From Chamaea fasciata (taxonomy: Eukaryota > Chordata > Aves > Passeriformes > Sylviidae): a stretch of DNA of 64,000 nucleotides. The notes beneath the pieces are model-generated. The model did not search any database, was not told where the DNA came from, and saw nothing but the letters and a program-made list of their open reading frames with translations. A program made the translations under genes and the position numbers. This document shows positions 35,201-47,904 of this stretch, piece after piece. The stretch is taken from positions 44,164,144-44,228,143 of the forward strand of contig JARCOQ010000003.1 in NCBI GenBank assembly GCA_029207755.1. Reading direction: 5' to 3'. Each line of letters starts with the position of its first letter. Within the stretch, counting starts at the first letter, position 1.

Positions 35201-38200
35201 CTTCAAGGTTTAAGGATCTTACAGAGTCAGGAAGCAGCAGAGAGGAACAGCTAATCAGCTGCATAAAGCCACTCCTTCCTTCTCCTCACTGCTGTCAGGG
35301 TCTCCCAGGCCTTGCCCACCCTGCCAGATGCCTCCAGCTAGCTGCTCCCCTCTTAGCCTGGCCCCCCAGGAGGCTGAGGGAATACTCAGGCAAGGCTCCT
35401 TGACTGTGAGAATCCAGGCACATCCACACACCCCAGCAGACCTGTCCCCTTCCTCGCTGTGCTGCACAGGCCTCCCCAGTTTGTAGACAAACTAACATGT
35501 TCTCCTACAGCTGCTTCCAGGAGTTCAGCAACTGCACTGCCCTTTGGAGTTTGGTTGGATTGCGAAGGGGTGCCCATCAGATGGTCCTGGAAATGAACAC
35601 CTAACCCCATTCCTAGCTGGCAGCAGGAAGGAAAGGCTCCTGCCAGGCAGTCACAAGGCACGCCGCAAACAGCTTGCTTCACTGCCCTGCCAGGTACCAA
35701 AGTCCATTGCCAGTTGGAGACTTCAGTCTGCAAAGTGGAGCTCATGAGCTTTGAAGTGTTGTGATGCACGTGAGGTTTCTATTGTCTGCTGTGGCCATGC
35801 AGAACTGGAGCAACGCTTGGCAAGGCACTGCACAGCTCTGAACCATGGGGCAGTCCTTGACCTGAGGAGCTATCTCAAGAGACAATAAAGGCAATAAAAG
35901 GAACAAGGAAGCAGAAAGGACAAAAAAGAATTTGCAAATATGACAGTAGTGGCATGATCAGTGTGAAAAGAGATGAGGTTTAAGATCTTAATTAGGAAAG
36001 AGCTAAGGAAGAGGTATAAGAAGGACAAGAGCAGGAAAGAGCAGGGAAGGCAGATGAGGTGAGACTGAAAGAAAGGCAAAGAAGAAAGGGAGGGAAAATC
36101 TGGCAGATCCTATTACACCTTCTTCTGTTCCCCAGCAGGCAAGATACAGGGAAGGGACATGAAACATCACATGCAGTAAAGATGCAGAAGTTGACTGCTT
36201 CATTCTTCATTTCTTACACCAGTAAGCCTAAGCTGACCCTGTCTTTCCCCATGTCACGGGGCTGCCATGTCTGTAAAAACAACCTCTCCTAGCTCCCATC
36301 AATCAGAGCCAAAGCTGGACAAGCAGGCAACACAATGTCAGGGAACAACCACAACGTAATGCACACAGGAAAGATCTGTTAGAGCTCTGCAACACATTGA
36401 CAGGTTTTATCTTATCTGTTGCCAGGAGGGACAAAGAGCTGGAGGGACAGTGAAGGTCAATCAGGCACTTAGGAGCACTCAGAACAAGGGAATAACTGAT
36501 TACATTGAATTGAAGGACATCACATTTGCCATTAGGGCTTAGCTCCAAAAGTGTGGGGGAAGTAAGCTGTTTCTCTTCCCTAGTTCAGCATAAGGAAGGC
36601 TCCCCAACTACTAGAGCCAACAACTGTGTGGAACTGTTGTTCCCCTTCCTACATGCCCACCAGGTTCTGAATGAGGGAGAATGAGCAATAAGACTGTGGG
36701 TATTTACAAGAAAAAGACTTAGCACAGAGTGCTTCTGGGCACAGCTCTATTGCCAGGAAAAAGCATGATGAAAAGCATACTTTCTTTGATGAAGCTTCAT
36801 TCGAGTGGTTTCTGGGTAAAGGTGAATCTAATATGTATCATATTTGTCTGATGGCAAACTTGCTTAAGAGTGCACTTGTGAAATCCATCTGACTAGATAT
36901 CCTGAGAAAATTTTCATTAAACGTCTGTGAGCTTTGAATCATTCCATTGTTGTCAGGGTTTCAGCTGGAAATTGTTCTGGATGCAAAGGAATGGCAGGTC
37001 ACTAATGGCTTATTTCTTATTAAATGCTTTGGGGTTTAGGAACTTAAAGGATATGCAGATATTTTTCTCGTTTACGGATTCACATGAAGCAAAATACTAG
37101 ATGAAGATAAATAACCAAAGCAACTTGCTTTTTGCTTGAGAAGTAAAGACACAGGTTATAGCTATGTTAAAAAAAATGTGTGAAAATATGTGAAAAGGGC
37201 TTTTGACCCTCTGTAAGAGAACCGCTCTATCACTGATCCATATTAGCAAGCCTTGAAATGCAACTGCTGTGGGCCAAGGAGAAAGGTATGTACCAGAAAG
37301 GTTATGTCACAGAGGGAGACTCAGTATATCTGGCTTAACTACCCAACTCAGTTGCTCATGTCCTATCATTTTATCCATCTTTCTTGGTTTAGCACAGCAA
37401 TTTCAGAGCATCAAAACAAATTGATTGCTTGTGGGTTTAGAGTTAGGTCCTCTGCTGGATAGCCCTTAAATCCTCTCATCAAAAATGGCAAGCATAAGAT
37501 GCCCTTCCTGACGGCTTCAGCCTGAAAAGAGCAGTTTCATGCTCCAGGGAACTGCTGAAAAGATACAAAGGCTGTATCCGCTGGACACCCTCCCTGTCAC
37601 CTCTGCTCATGAGCAAAGCTTTGTGAGTTATCTCCCAGCTTTCACCGGAGGGGGAAAAAAGTAATCACAGCTTTCCTGATTTAGTCCCCCCCTCAGTGGA
37701 CTTTCATATGCATAGGGCCACATGACAGTGTCCCTGCTATCCCAGCCTGCTGTCAATTCAGCCTTCTCTCACTTCATTTTCTTGGCTGCTAAATGATGCT
37801 GAACACATTCAGCACATCAGTTGCAGTGAAACAGGGGTCTAATACAGTGAAATGAGAAGCTCTATGGAAACACCTCCCAAAATAATGAAAGGTGTGATGT
37901 AAAACTGGCTTAGGTGTTTGAGTGCTGTGTCTGCATGTCACATAACTGTGATGTTGGCCTACAGCCGGTGGTAGGAGACTTCACAGTGCAAGTTACACTA
38001 GATCAGGTCCAGAACCCCCAAGACACCTCCCATACCTCCAGATGCAGGTTAAAGCTCTTCATCCCTGCTGTATCCCAGGCAGTTCTTGTCTCTTCCCTTG
38101 CACAAATGACTTTTAAGATGACCAGGAACAAGCAGGGAGATGCCACAGCCATTGCTCTTGTCCCTCAGCTCTCTGTCTCAGCCATGCTTGCCACTCTCCA

Positions 38201-40689
38201 CTCAAAGGAAGTGAGGTCTGATCACGGTGGGTATTTTGGGGGTAATGTGTTAAAAAAGCTGCTTCACCATTCTCACCTGGGGCTTCCCCTTGCCACCTGC
38301 CTTACCTGCAGTTGGGACTGTGCTGACTGACTCCCTGGGAGATGGCTGCTAGTGCCAGAGGTGGCAGCAGACACAAGTCCTCAGCTTCCCATGTCCCTTC
38401 AGCACCCTGTTGGGAGGCTCAGGAGCTTCATCACATCAGTGGGGCTCCTCTTCCCCACATTTCTGCCACGGTCTCTCAGCTATAACATTGCCACAAAAAA
38501 TTTTGTCCAGGCACCATTGAGATGAGCTCCTTGCAGCTTTCCAGAGTATTAATGGCTGTGGCTGAAGCCCAAAGAGGGAGCAAAGTATCTGACACCAAGC
38601 AAGCTGGTGGAGGTAGAGCAAGTGAGCACCCAAGCCCTCAGTTTTTAACATGTGAGGATCATGACCTTGGGGGAAAGGAGGAAGTGATTTTCCAGTGTTA
38701 CTGAGAGGAATAGAGGCAGAGAGTTATTGGGATCTCCCAATAGCACCCAAAAAATGCATTATGTGATCAGGAATAAATTCAGATTTACTAATTCCCAGAG
38801 CTGTGGCAGCCGTTGTACTGATTCCTGCCCAGTACGGGCCGTCAGGCTTCCTTCAGCCTTTTGAAATGACAGCCAGCTATTTATAGATGCTGCCTACATT
38901 ACTCCAAGGAGCAGCATCTTTCTATATTTTACGAACTCATTCCAAGTTTCCTTCAGTATTCTGCCAACACAGGGTAAATTTCTGAGAGTAATCTTCCCCT
39001 CCTTTTTCCCAGAACACAGAACATCTGGGACGACTGAGATATCATCTTGTGGCATTGGCTGACTTTTTTTTTTTTTTTTTTTTTTAACGAGTTTCTGTGT
39101 AACAACTTCATGATGTTTTTCCTGGGAGGACCACTGTCTCATCTAAAACCTTGTCTCACACATTCCTTTATGGAGGACATTTTATGCTAAAGTTCTTGAA
39201 AGAATTTCCTTTTGTGCTCTTTCCCCACCTTTCTCTGTTAAATTCCTCCCAAATGTCTCTCTGATGCTTAACCTGCAGGTCGCCCTATTCAACAAACCAA
39301 AGCAAAATGCTGGTTTGAATAAGCTCTGGAAACATTGATGTCATTTCTGAATATTAGCAGGCCACATGATACTACCAACTTCATTTGATCCCATTTGCTG
39401 AAGCAGCCTGAATTTCTCAGGGGCAGGTTTTTTTAATCCCAGTTCATTATTGTTCAAACCCATCAAGTAAATGGCTGTGGAGCGGAAGCTTGAATGGGCT
39501 TGTTTAATAGGAAAAGTCATTCATCTGCAGCATAGCAGCTCTGCAGCAAGGCTATCTTCCCTCCTGCTTCTTACTTGGTCTGCATCAGCAGCAGTGATGT
39601 TAAACCCTGGGAGGGAAATGCTGGGGAGAGTAGATCTTTGCCTTCACACTAACTGCTTTTGTTCACTCCAGAAATCCTTTCCAAAGTAAACAGTCTGATT
39701 GTTTCTATGGGTCAGCTGCCTATTTTAAATTTATTTCTCATGTATCACTTGGTACTGCTGAGGACACTGGCCCCACCGCAAGCTGTGCACTTTATCTCAG
39801 GCAGCCTCCCATTCAGGCCCCAAATGGCAACCTTGGGATCTGTTGATGCTACATTTGTAGCTCCCTACAGGTCTTATCACTGCTGCTATGGAAAGCTAAG
39901 ATAGCCTGTGGAACCATGGCACCTGACAGCTCTGGAAAACTAGCCCCAAGATGTTGGGGTGGGCATGACCCTGGGAGCTAGGAGCTACCCTGATCTTCTT
40001 TACCCTCCTGATTTGCACCATGTTTGAATTAAGAGTCAGACCCTGAAATTGCCTGAACTGGTGCATGGAAATTCAGTGGAGCCCTGCCAGGTAATGGCAG
40101 ATGAAGTACTGGTGTTCAAACCTATATTTTTATACATAAATTTGCTATTTTTTCCCAGCCTTTGGGTTTGCAGCAATGCCAGGAAAATGCCCTGGCTGTG
40201 TTTCCCCTATGAAAGCACAAATGTGAGATCTTGTTGGTGGACTCTTGCACCAAAGACGTGTTCAAGGCAGAAAACTGTTGGCATTGGTCAAAGTGCCACT
40301 TCTGCACCGAGCAATACATGTGGGACCCCAGCCTATCCCCTGCTCCCTGCCTGCTAAAACCCAACTGAAACTCATTACATACCAGGAATACCAGCATCCC
40401 CACAAAGCCTGTGCTGGGTGGAGGAGGAGGAGGCTCTCCCTCTCTCCCTTTTTTTTCCTTTCCGCCCAGCTTAGCTAGTTCTTTGGCAGAGCCCCAGGAC
40501 TTGGAAGGGGGGAGCAGAGGGGGGCTTGGGAGGGCAGCAACTTCCCAAGCTTACCCATGGCCTCATTTTGATCTGCAGTACTGCCTGCTCATTTCCACTT
40601 CACAGATGCTGCTGAGCTCTGCCACGAAGAGACAAATCCCAGAAGGGGAAGGGAGCGTGGTGGGGAGGGAAGAGATGAAAGCAGAAAAG
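32251..40689. other. Unique non-coding sequence, partly GC-richer
   Basis: No gene is supported in 8.4 kb. 33.0-35.8 kb is GC-richer and full of overlapping frames on both strands, the longest being 216 codons at 34516-35166 from a TTG start. None shows a domain, and opposite-strand frames of more than 100 codons cover the same bases. 35880-36120 is purine-rich on the plus strand. A poly-T tract lies at 39062-39086. Confidence 0.5.
39062..39086. repeat. Poly-T tract
   Basis: An uninterrupted run of about 22 T. No adjoining retroposon was recognised. Confidence 0.9.
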
Positions 40690-40920
40690 AGCTGCATTTA
40701 TTAAGCTGTTTTTCTTTCAGTGAAAAGAAGCATTTATCAGTGATTTCATATGTCATGTGAGATGTGGCTCCCTGCCAATTTCTAAGGATGCAAACAAGGC
40801 GCTGACATCATACACTAAATATAGAGCAGTTCTTGCTTTAGGTGAATAAATAATGCAGATGCAAAAGCCCAGGTTTTCAGTTACACATTCATTACCATCC
40901 GTCTGTCAGGTTCTCATCAT
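40690..40920. promoter_or_regulatory. Candidate conserved non-coding block
   Basis: Non-repetitive AT-rich sequence with TTATTAAGC, GGCGCTGACATCA and AATAAATAATGCAGATGCAAAA words (the last is octamer/homeodomain-like). No coding potential. Inference from composition. Confidence 0.27.
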
Positions 40921-41377
40921 CAGGAGAAAAACGTCCAACTCCAGCAAGGATTGACAGGTGAAGAATGCAAAACAACTGCAGAAAATAGGTGATTAAGCAG
41001 AATTTCCTTGTTCTCTGCTTTTTTTCCCTTACGGCTACATTTCATTTCAGCAGTAATCCATGGTACAGCTTTTCTAGCACAGCTCTGCTGCCTCCCTCCC
41101 TTTCCCTTCAAGCCAAGCTGGAGTGACAAGCCTGGGTGGGGAGAGCCTGAACAATGAACACAGCCAAAATGTGGAAACTTCCCTAGGCACTTAGCAAGGG
41201 AAAAAAAGCAGAAGAAAGGAAATGGGGGGGGGAAAAAATAAAAGGCTCTGATCAGACTGTGCAAGCAGTAAAGCAGCAGCATCCCCCAGCAAAGCAGTTT
41301 TCTGTGCCCTGTCAGAGAGAGGTTTTAATTATGGTCTCCCAGTGCTAATCATTCTTGACTCCTCTATTGTTGTTTTC

Positions 41378-41413
41378 TTTTTTTTTTTTCTTTTTTCTTT
41401 TTTTTTTTTTTTG
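41378..41413. repeat. Poly-T tract with C interruptions
   Basis: T runs interrupted by single C bases, about 36 bases in all. Confidence 0.9.
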
Positions 41414-41639
41414 AGGCACCCATTTTAACAATCACACAAGCAAACCTGTAACTGGTTCCATGGCATATTATTTTAGCTCTCAGAAAGCCCTCCAGGAAGG
41501 ATTACAATTGGTAATAAAGCTGAATCGATAACTTTCTCCCTTTTCCTCCTTCAGATCAAAGGCCCTGAGCAGGAGGAAGCATCCCCAACCCATCCTTTCT
41601 GGGAGAGAACAGAGACAGGAGAGTGGGAAACAAGAAGAC

Positions 41640-42120
41640 AATGCGCCATCAAAGCTGCCGCAAGGTGTTGGATCAATGACAACATCTGCATGAGGGTCTG
41701 GGCTACAATAGAAGCTGTTACCATGGAAACAGGTGCAAAAGCATCAGGCGGGAAGAAGCAGGCAATGATGAAAGGTGAGAAAGAGGGAGAGAGTATTTTT
41801 AGCTCCCTTAGGAGGAACACTATACAATGACATCACCCTATCTCATTATTAGCACCGTGCTGTACAACACATTGTGGCACCTGCCCCAGAATGCTAAATG
41901 GGAAAATGTTATTATGGATGTGAATTATAAATACTGCAGTGAAACTTGAGCTTGGGAGTTATTAGACATCACTATTCTGTAATAAAGGAGAGCATTTAAT
42001 ACATTGTGCTGTAGAGATTCAGTGTACAGTGTAAGACGCATCATGTCTAGAATTTTAATATTCTCAGAAAGTAATTATGACTCATCCTTTTATTGTTATT
42101 AAGAAGCAGAGTGAAAATAA
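41640..42120. promoter_or_regulatory. Candidate regulatory block containing an RFX X-box
   Basis: The stretch is non-repetitive and combines a near-perfect X-box palindrome (41717-41730) with AT-rich sequence carrying ATTATTAGCACC, GTTATTAGACATCAC and TTATTGTTATTAAG words. No supported open frame crosses it. The composition matches enhancers in vertebrate gene deserts, but conservation cannot be shown from this sequence. Confidence 0.35.
41717..41730. promoter_or_regulatory. RFX-family X-box-like site
   Basis: GTTACCATGGAAAC is a 14-base palindromic X-box of the GTTNCCATGGNAAC type, the full double half-site form bound by RFX transcription factors. One base (A before AAC, expected C or T) departs from perfect symmetry. 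No promoter or gene start is nearby, so an enhancer role is the likelier use if it is functional. Confidence 0.6.
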
Positions 42121-44479
42121 TTTTACACATTGATATCCCACACATCAACAAGCCTTTTGCGCTGGAGAAACATGGTCTAATTTTCCAGAGCTCTGCGTGC
42201 CAACATGTTCTGAGTGAATGTGGTAGTAGTCATAGGTGCTCGGCACTGCCAAAAATCCAGCCATCTGTGTCACATGTGAATGAAGCCTCATTAATCTCAA
42301 AAATACAAAGTGTATGTCTCACTGCCTGTGTTCAGCTCCTTTGGAAGGGCCAGACCCCTTTTGCAGTAAAGGACTAGTAGATACCCATAACATCTGCTGA
42401 AGCCCTGATTCCAGGCAGGGAAAAAATTCTGGCAGTCAGACATCGCTCCTGGCTGCCAAACAGAGGCGAAAACCTCCAGCCTGGGGAGTTGAAACAAGCT
42501 GGGGCTCATCTGCCTTGTGCCAAGAGGTGGGTGCCTGCAGCTCACCACACCAGAGAGGCTGGAATCACTATTCCTGTCATGCTGCTCACAGTGAAATCAG
42601 AAAGATAAACCCAGAGGAATGTGTGTTCCTTGTGACTACAGAACTCTGTGCCCGCTCCCAGCCCTGGAATAACTATTGATAAATGTTGCGCTCAGCCAGA
42701 GCGTGTTGGGGGCACCGGGGCCTGTCACTGGAGATAGGCAGGGACTGAAATTCCCAACCCGTGCTGATACCCACCAGTGCTGCCAAAACAGCGGCGGGTG
42801 AGTGACAGGGCTTGCCCTGGCTTCTGCCCTGTGCACAGCAGAGCACGTGGGCACTCAGCCATTTGTTTTCGCAGTTTGGCCGGATCCTGCGTCAGCAGGC
42901 CGGAGCAGGAGTGGGTGACCGGGGCGGCACCAGGCATTGATGCCAAGGGTGTAGGGCAGGCGGTGGAGCATGGCCTGTTGCAAGGAGCCAGCCAGGCTGA
43001 TGTCATGCTGTAGCCCTCTTCCTTGGTGAGCTAAATATACCCTCCCTGCGCCCCACCGCCTGTCCCAGGAGCACGGGTGGGCTGGGGGCAGCAGTGAGAG
43101 GCTGGGGGCACAGCTGAAGCCCTGGCCTCGCCTGCCCTGCCATAAAAGGCGCTGGTGCACAACCCAGCCAACTGGGGAAACAGAGCAAGAAATAGCACAG
43201 GGACCATGGTGGATGACAAGAAACATGAGCAAGCCAGGGAGTTACCACCTAGCGGCACGCAGGGGGGGGCTTACAAGCAAGGACAACTGGTAGCATAACC
43301 TGATTTTCCTTTTGGTTCGGCTTTTTTCACCATGCGATTACAATGCGCACTCTTCTCTCTGTTTGAGCTATCTTTCCTACAAGATCTGACTCTTTAAATA
43401 TATAATAAATAGTGAAATGTATTGATGTATATATGCTACTTCTGATCCATATTCAGGGGGAGAAGACGAAGGTTATCCAACACAGCACAGCTCAGGCTGC
43501 GGAAGGTCCCATAGGGCACATCTACAAAGAAGGGTAGGAAAGGTGAGTGAATTTAGCTGAACTTGAAATCACAACACCTGAAAACATTTTCTTTCCTAGT
43601 ATAAACCCAGCCTTCTTTCTCCAACATCCCTGAGTCTATTGTACCTAATCCTCATGATGATTAACCAGACCATGCCTGAAACAGCATCCGTTTTTTATCA
43701 TATCACTGGCTAACTTGAACTATCCTGCACATCAGCTTCACTCAGGTTAACCTTACCCCCATTTCCTAGTTAAGCTAATGCCCAGCACAATGCTGAACTG
43801 CTTCTGCTTTCTTCCTGGCACCTCGTGTTTTGGCACTTCTCACTTTATTTTTGGGGAAGGAGGTTACTGTTCTACATCTTACAGTATTAGTGCTGGATAT
43901 AGATGAAACAATATTTCATGTGACTTATCATATAATTTGTCTTGTATGTTAGCTTTGGCACTACCAGCATTGTAGTTATGCCAGTAGAGAAACTTTGATC
44001 TAAGTGTAAAACTCAGCCAGGCTTGATGTAGGGTTGCAGAAAATAATTTCAAATCTGAAAAATCTAGCCTGTGCTTTTGGGGATACAAATGCTTTTGATA
44101 CCCTAAATATCACACTCTATAGGAGGTATGACCTCTCTGCTAAAATCAAGTACCATTTTAGGACAACATTAGGAGTCACGCTGGGCACGTGTGGAATTCA
44201 CCAGACACATTTTGGGCACTGCCCCAATCTGAATCACTGCAGTCGTGGACATGTATGGCTCAAGAGACCATACAGCTCTTTTTCCCCTCCCCTTCCCTCT
44301 CTTCCTAGCTGATATCCCTGACTGATATGTGTTTAACCTTTTGACAATATCCTTGGTGACAGGAACAGCCCTCAGCCAGGGCTCACCTCACTTGCTAGTT
44401 ACAGCATGTTTTCCTCTAGCTGTAACCCAGCTTACTCTGACTGAGAAAGAGCTCAACTTCTGTGCCTACCTGAAGGCTA
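42121..44479. other. Unique non-coding sequence with a GC-rich patch
   Basis: No gene is supported. 42640-43260 is GC-richer with several CpGs and holds overlapping frames on both strands without domains. It might be a weak CpG-rich patch. The rest is AT-rich and unremarkable. Confidence 0.5.
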
Positions 44480-45055
44480 GTTGGTCTAATGGCAATCCTT
44501 AAACGTTTGACATGCTACCACGTCTGCCCTCATCCTCCAGTCATCCTTCCTGAACAAACCAGTTCTTTCAATTTCTCCTTGTAAGCCAGGTCTTCCAGGT
44601 CTATCACCATGCCCCTCTCTGTTCCATGCTCACCTGCATCATCCCTGGACCAGCAGGACGCTGTTCTCTGTCCGGTTCAGTCTTGATGAGAGAGAAATGG
44701 TGATTTTCCAAAACCCACATCTGGCATGACCTCTGGTCCCTTCCCCATTTCAGACCTCTGTCTTCTGGATTGCCACTCGCTCAGGCCCACCCTGCTCTCC
44801 AGCTGCCAGCCTGGCACTTCTCCACAGCATCATTCTATGTTTGAGTCCACTTTCTAAGTGTGTGCTGAGCACTCCCTGGTATTGAATTTCACTTTATTGA
44901 TCTCAGACTGTTTCTCCCATTTGCCAAGACCATTTGACTTCCAGCCCTACAAAGTGCTTGCAAATTGTGCTTCACCACCTGGAGGAAGTCACAGATTTTA
45001 AAGTGTACTTTCTATTCCATTATACTCCTCATTAACCATACAAATAATAGCAGCA
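44480..45055 (-). mobile_element. Old CR1-type LINE fragment (ORF2 part), inverted and decayed
   Basis: On the minus strand, 45055 to about 44880 resembles the region just after the reverse-transcriptase active site of CR1 ORF2. WEKQSEINKVKFNT can be read from the sequence around 44925-44884. Further along, 44602-44558 reads DLEDLAYKEKLKELV, matching the conserved segment C-terminal to the reverse transcriptase that the younger copy at 47.95 kb also carries (LEHLSFEVRLWELAL). Frames are broken between the two pieces, and neither the 5' nor the 3' end of the element is present. It is far more diverged than the other two CR1 pieces, implying an older insertion. The family call is from recognised protein pattern. 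Confidence 0.65.
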
Positions 45056-46389
45056 CTATCCAGCACTGTCTGCTTGCTGCTCTGCCTTCCCTTCAACCTC
45101 TCTAGGTACCAGGAAGTGAGCACTCCTGCCCAAGAGACAGAAAAGACATGGGCTTGCCACCTGAGTAACAGCAGTGCCCTGAAAACAGGGGGTAATGCAC
45201 ATTGTCCCATGCTCAGCCTCTTGTTGCTACCAGCATCAGGCATTAGGACCTCTTGCCTCCATCCACAGTCAAAAAGCTGCTCCCATGTGCAGTGTGCACA
45301 CATGGGGGTGTTGAACCACAGGCTCCTATCTAGAAGACAAGAGGGGATTGGTTTGGCTCGGCAGGAGACTGCTGAAGGATGGACTTCTGGAAAGGTTTGC
45401 TGAGCGAGTTTGTGCAGCTTCAGCTCATGCTTGCCAGGGACCCAGCTGAACAATTAAAGGAAAGATCAGTTCAGTCGCAGGTTGCAGCACACTCATGGCC
45501 CTGCCTTCAATGAATAAAATAAATCATTCACACTGATTCTCTAATCAACCCAATCCTCAGAGGTGTAAATTATGCTAGCAGGTGTATAATCAGTGAAGTT
45601 TCCAAATTAACCTAAAAAAACCCAAAGAACCCTCTGAGTCTCTCAGCATTGGCTGAGCTGAGCTAAGGCTGTCTAAAACAAGTGCAGCACAGAACTGGGT
45701 GGCAGCAACTGTGCCTTGCAAAACCTGATAGTAAAACAACCATCCTGGAACCTAGAGCTTTGGTTCAAAAGGGTGATGCTCCAACCCAGGCTGTCCTTTC
45801 CTAACTGACCCTGCCCAGATACTCAGGGCATGCCTTGTTTGCATGGAAATCCCATCAGGATCCTACACCTCTGCAGGAGCATCTTAGGAAAAGTCCTAAT
45901 CCTTTCAGACAGTAGACCTGTAGCCAGGAAATACACAATAGCACATGACTAGGAATAAAATACAGAATGCAGGGGTATGGCCATCAGTTGGTGTCATCCT
46001 CTGCTATATGCACCCCTGACAGCAGCCTCAGTCTGGCTGTTGGCTAGAAGGGAACATAAGCTTGGCAGTCTCAGCTTGATTTTGTCTTCTCACTGCTTCT
46101 GTGGTGGAAAACACCAGTGCTCCTTGAAGAAATGACAGCACCCAGCAGACAGCCCATGTTGTTCACCCACTGACCCAGGTCTACAAAGGAATTTGGAACA
46201 CTCTTTTTATTCTCTATAGAGATGTGGGTTGAAATAATTTACTGGTGTGGACTGAGTAACAAAATAGATGTCAGGATTCTAAATGCAGCATTTGGAGCTG
46301 TTAGAGGAAAGCAGAGAAACAAAAACCTGAGTTAAAAGCACATTTCCTGCTCAGCCTGGGGGGACAAAAAGCATTCAGATAGGCCCCAG
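45056..46389. other. Unique non-coding sequence
   Basis: No gene or repeat recognised. The minus-strand frame of 151 codons (44998-45453) partly overlaps the old CR1 fragment and a plus-strand frame, and has no domain. Confidence 0.55.
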
Positions 46390-46870
46390 CCTACTCCTTT
46401 ACGTAGCCACTGTTTTATTGTGTAAAATAAAAATAAAATTGATTCCAGCAAATAATGGTAAATATTTGATGATATAATTATGTCTTATTAATGCAATGTT
46501 CTTTCTTTTGCAAATTAAATTTTCACAAGAATTCATCACCCATTTAATTTTTATTATTTAGGCCATGAGTATGTCACAGATGTTTGTTATGTACTTTCAT
46601 AACCATTTGAATAATATTAAATGTTTAAAATAAGAACTCCATTTATATTTCAGTTATAATGGCCCTATGAAAATATTACAAACACAAGTTGGTATTTATG
46701 GCCCACATTAGCTCTTAGTACTACTTTTGATATTTTTATTGCTATGCAGGACATGCACAGTTCATTACCTATGAAAAATAGTTTAATTTTCAGGAGCTTT
46801 GTAATGATCCGTAAACTGAAGAATTTTCCTTGCTATGCCACAGAAACGCTTTCAGTACTCCTGCTTGCAC
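46390..46870. promoter_or_regulatory. Strong candidate conserved non-coding block (AT-rich)
   Basis: About 480 bases of AT-rich, non-repetitive sequence. It is crowded with homeodomain-like words (ATAATTATG, TTATTAATGC, CATTTAATTTTTATTATT, GTTTAATTTT) and with AAATATTTGATGATATAATT at its left. There is almost no open frame on either strand. Of all the blocks in the window this looks most like a deeply conserved developmental enhancer. Inference from sequence character, not from alignment. Confidence 0.4.
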
Positions 46871-47904
46871 CTCTTTTATCCTGAAGAAGGCAGACCTGAG
46901 GAAGGTACAAATCTACCCTATTTATATGTATGGCTGTAAGAGAAGATCTCTTATAAGGCATGAATGCAGGAGATAAAAGGTTTGAAAATCTTCAAATACA
47001 CAGCTCCTCTTTATCCAGATGTACACATATGGGCTATGACTGGGCAGGAACTGAGGGAGAGCATTAACCATTAGGAGTTATCTCCTGGGTTTGCAAGGCA
47101 TCTGTCATACCTATTGGATATAAACAACTGGATATACCTGTTGGTAATAAAAAACTCTGTCTCTCTGATAGTTACCACGCACACAAAAAAGTTCCTTCTG
47201 GCCACTTACAGAGGATGGCTGCTGTGGGCTTCAGTCTCCAAAAATGCCCAGGAGCAGGCTCCCTTGCAGCATCAGGAGCAGCATTATGTTTTCTACTCCA
47301 GTAGCTCAGGCACTTTCAAGTGCATCAGTTTTTTTAGAAGGATAAAAAGCACCACAGTCATTAGTGTGTCAGTGTAGGACATTAGACCTAAACCTATGAA
47401 GACCTTACTTTCCTTTAGCTACACCAGATTGGTGCTCTGTCAGCTTTGACAACATCCTTATGGACCTAAAGTGTCACCATATCTCCTGCCAACCACAGGC
47501 TCCTCCTACAGAGCATCTTCTTCCCAGCTCCATTTATGCTGGATTTCACCTACATGGTCATCCGTTACCTGCAGGAAGAAAATTAGATCCCAGGATTTGC
47601 TAAGTATCCTAATGCCAGCAGGAAACATAGGGCTGCAGATAACAGCATCCATGCTCACCACCACTTCCACTGGAAAATGACAGGATGACCAGGCACAGCT
47701 AGGCTTTCCTAGCCCAGCATTCTCTTCACAACTTGGAAGACGAGTGCTTACCTCCAGCTGCACTGGGCTTTTATGAGGCGTGGTGGACTTCTGCCACTCA
47801 CCTGGTGCTTATTTATAGTGGTGCAGAGTGAATGCAAAACTTCTCCTCTCTGTCCTGATGGCTTCCTATATCCATTTCCTTGCTACACCTGAATAGCCAA
47901 GGCA
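46871..47904. other. Unique non-coding sequence
   Basis: No gene recognised. Short frames at 47114-47763 overlap on both strands and have no domain. Confidence 0.55.

Noticed and set aside
43740..43800. Possible third inverted MIR (ACCCCCATTTCCTAGTTAAG)
   Set aside because: Only one MIR word in the right place; neighbouring words are absent.
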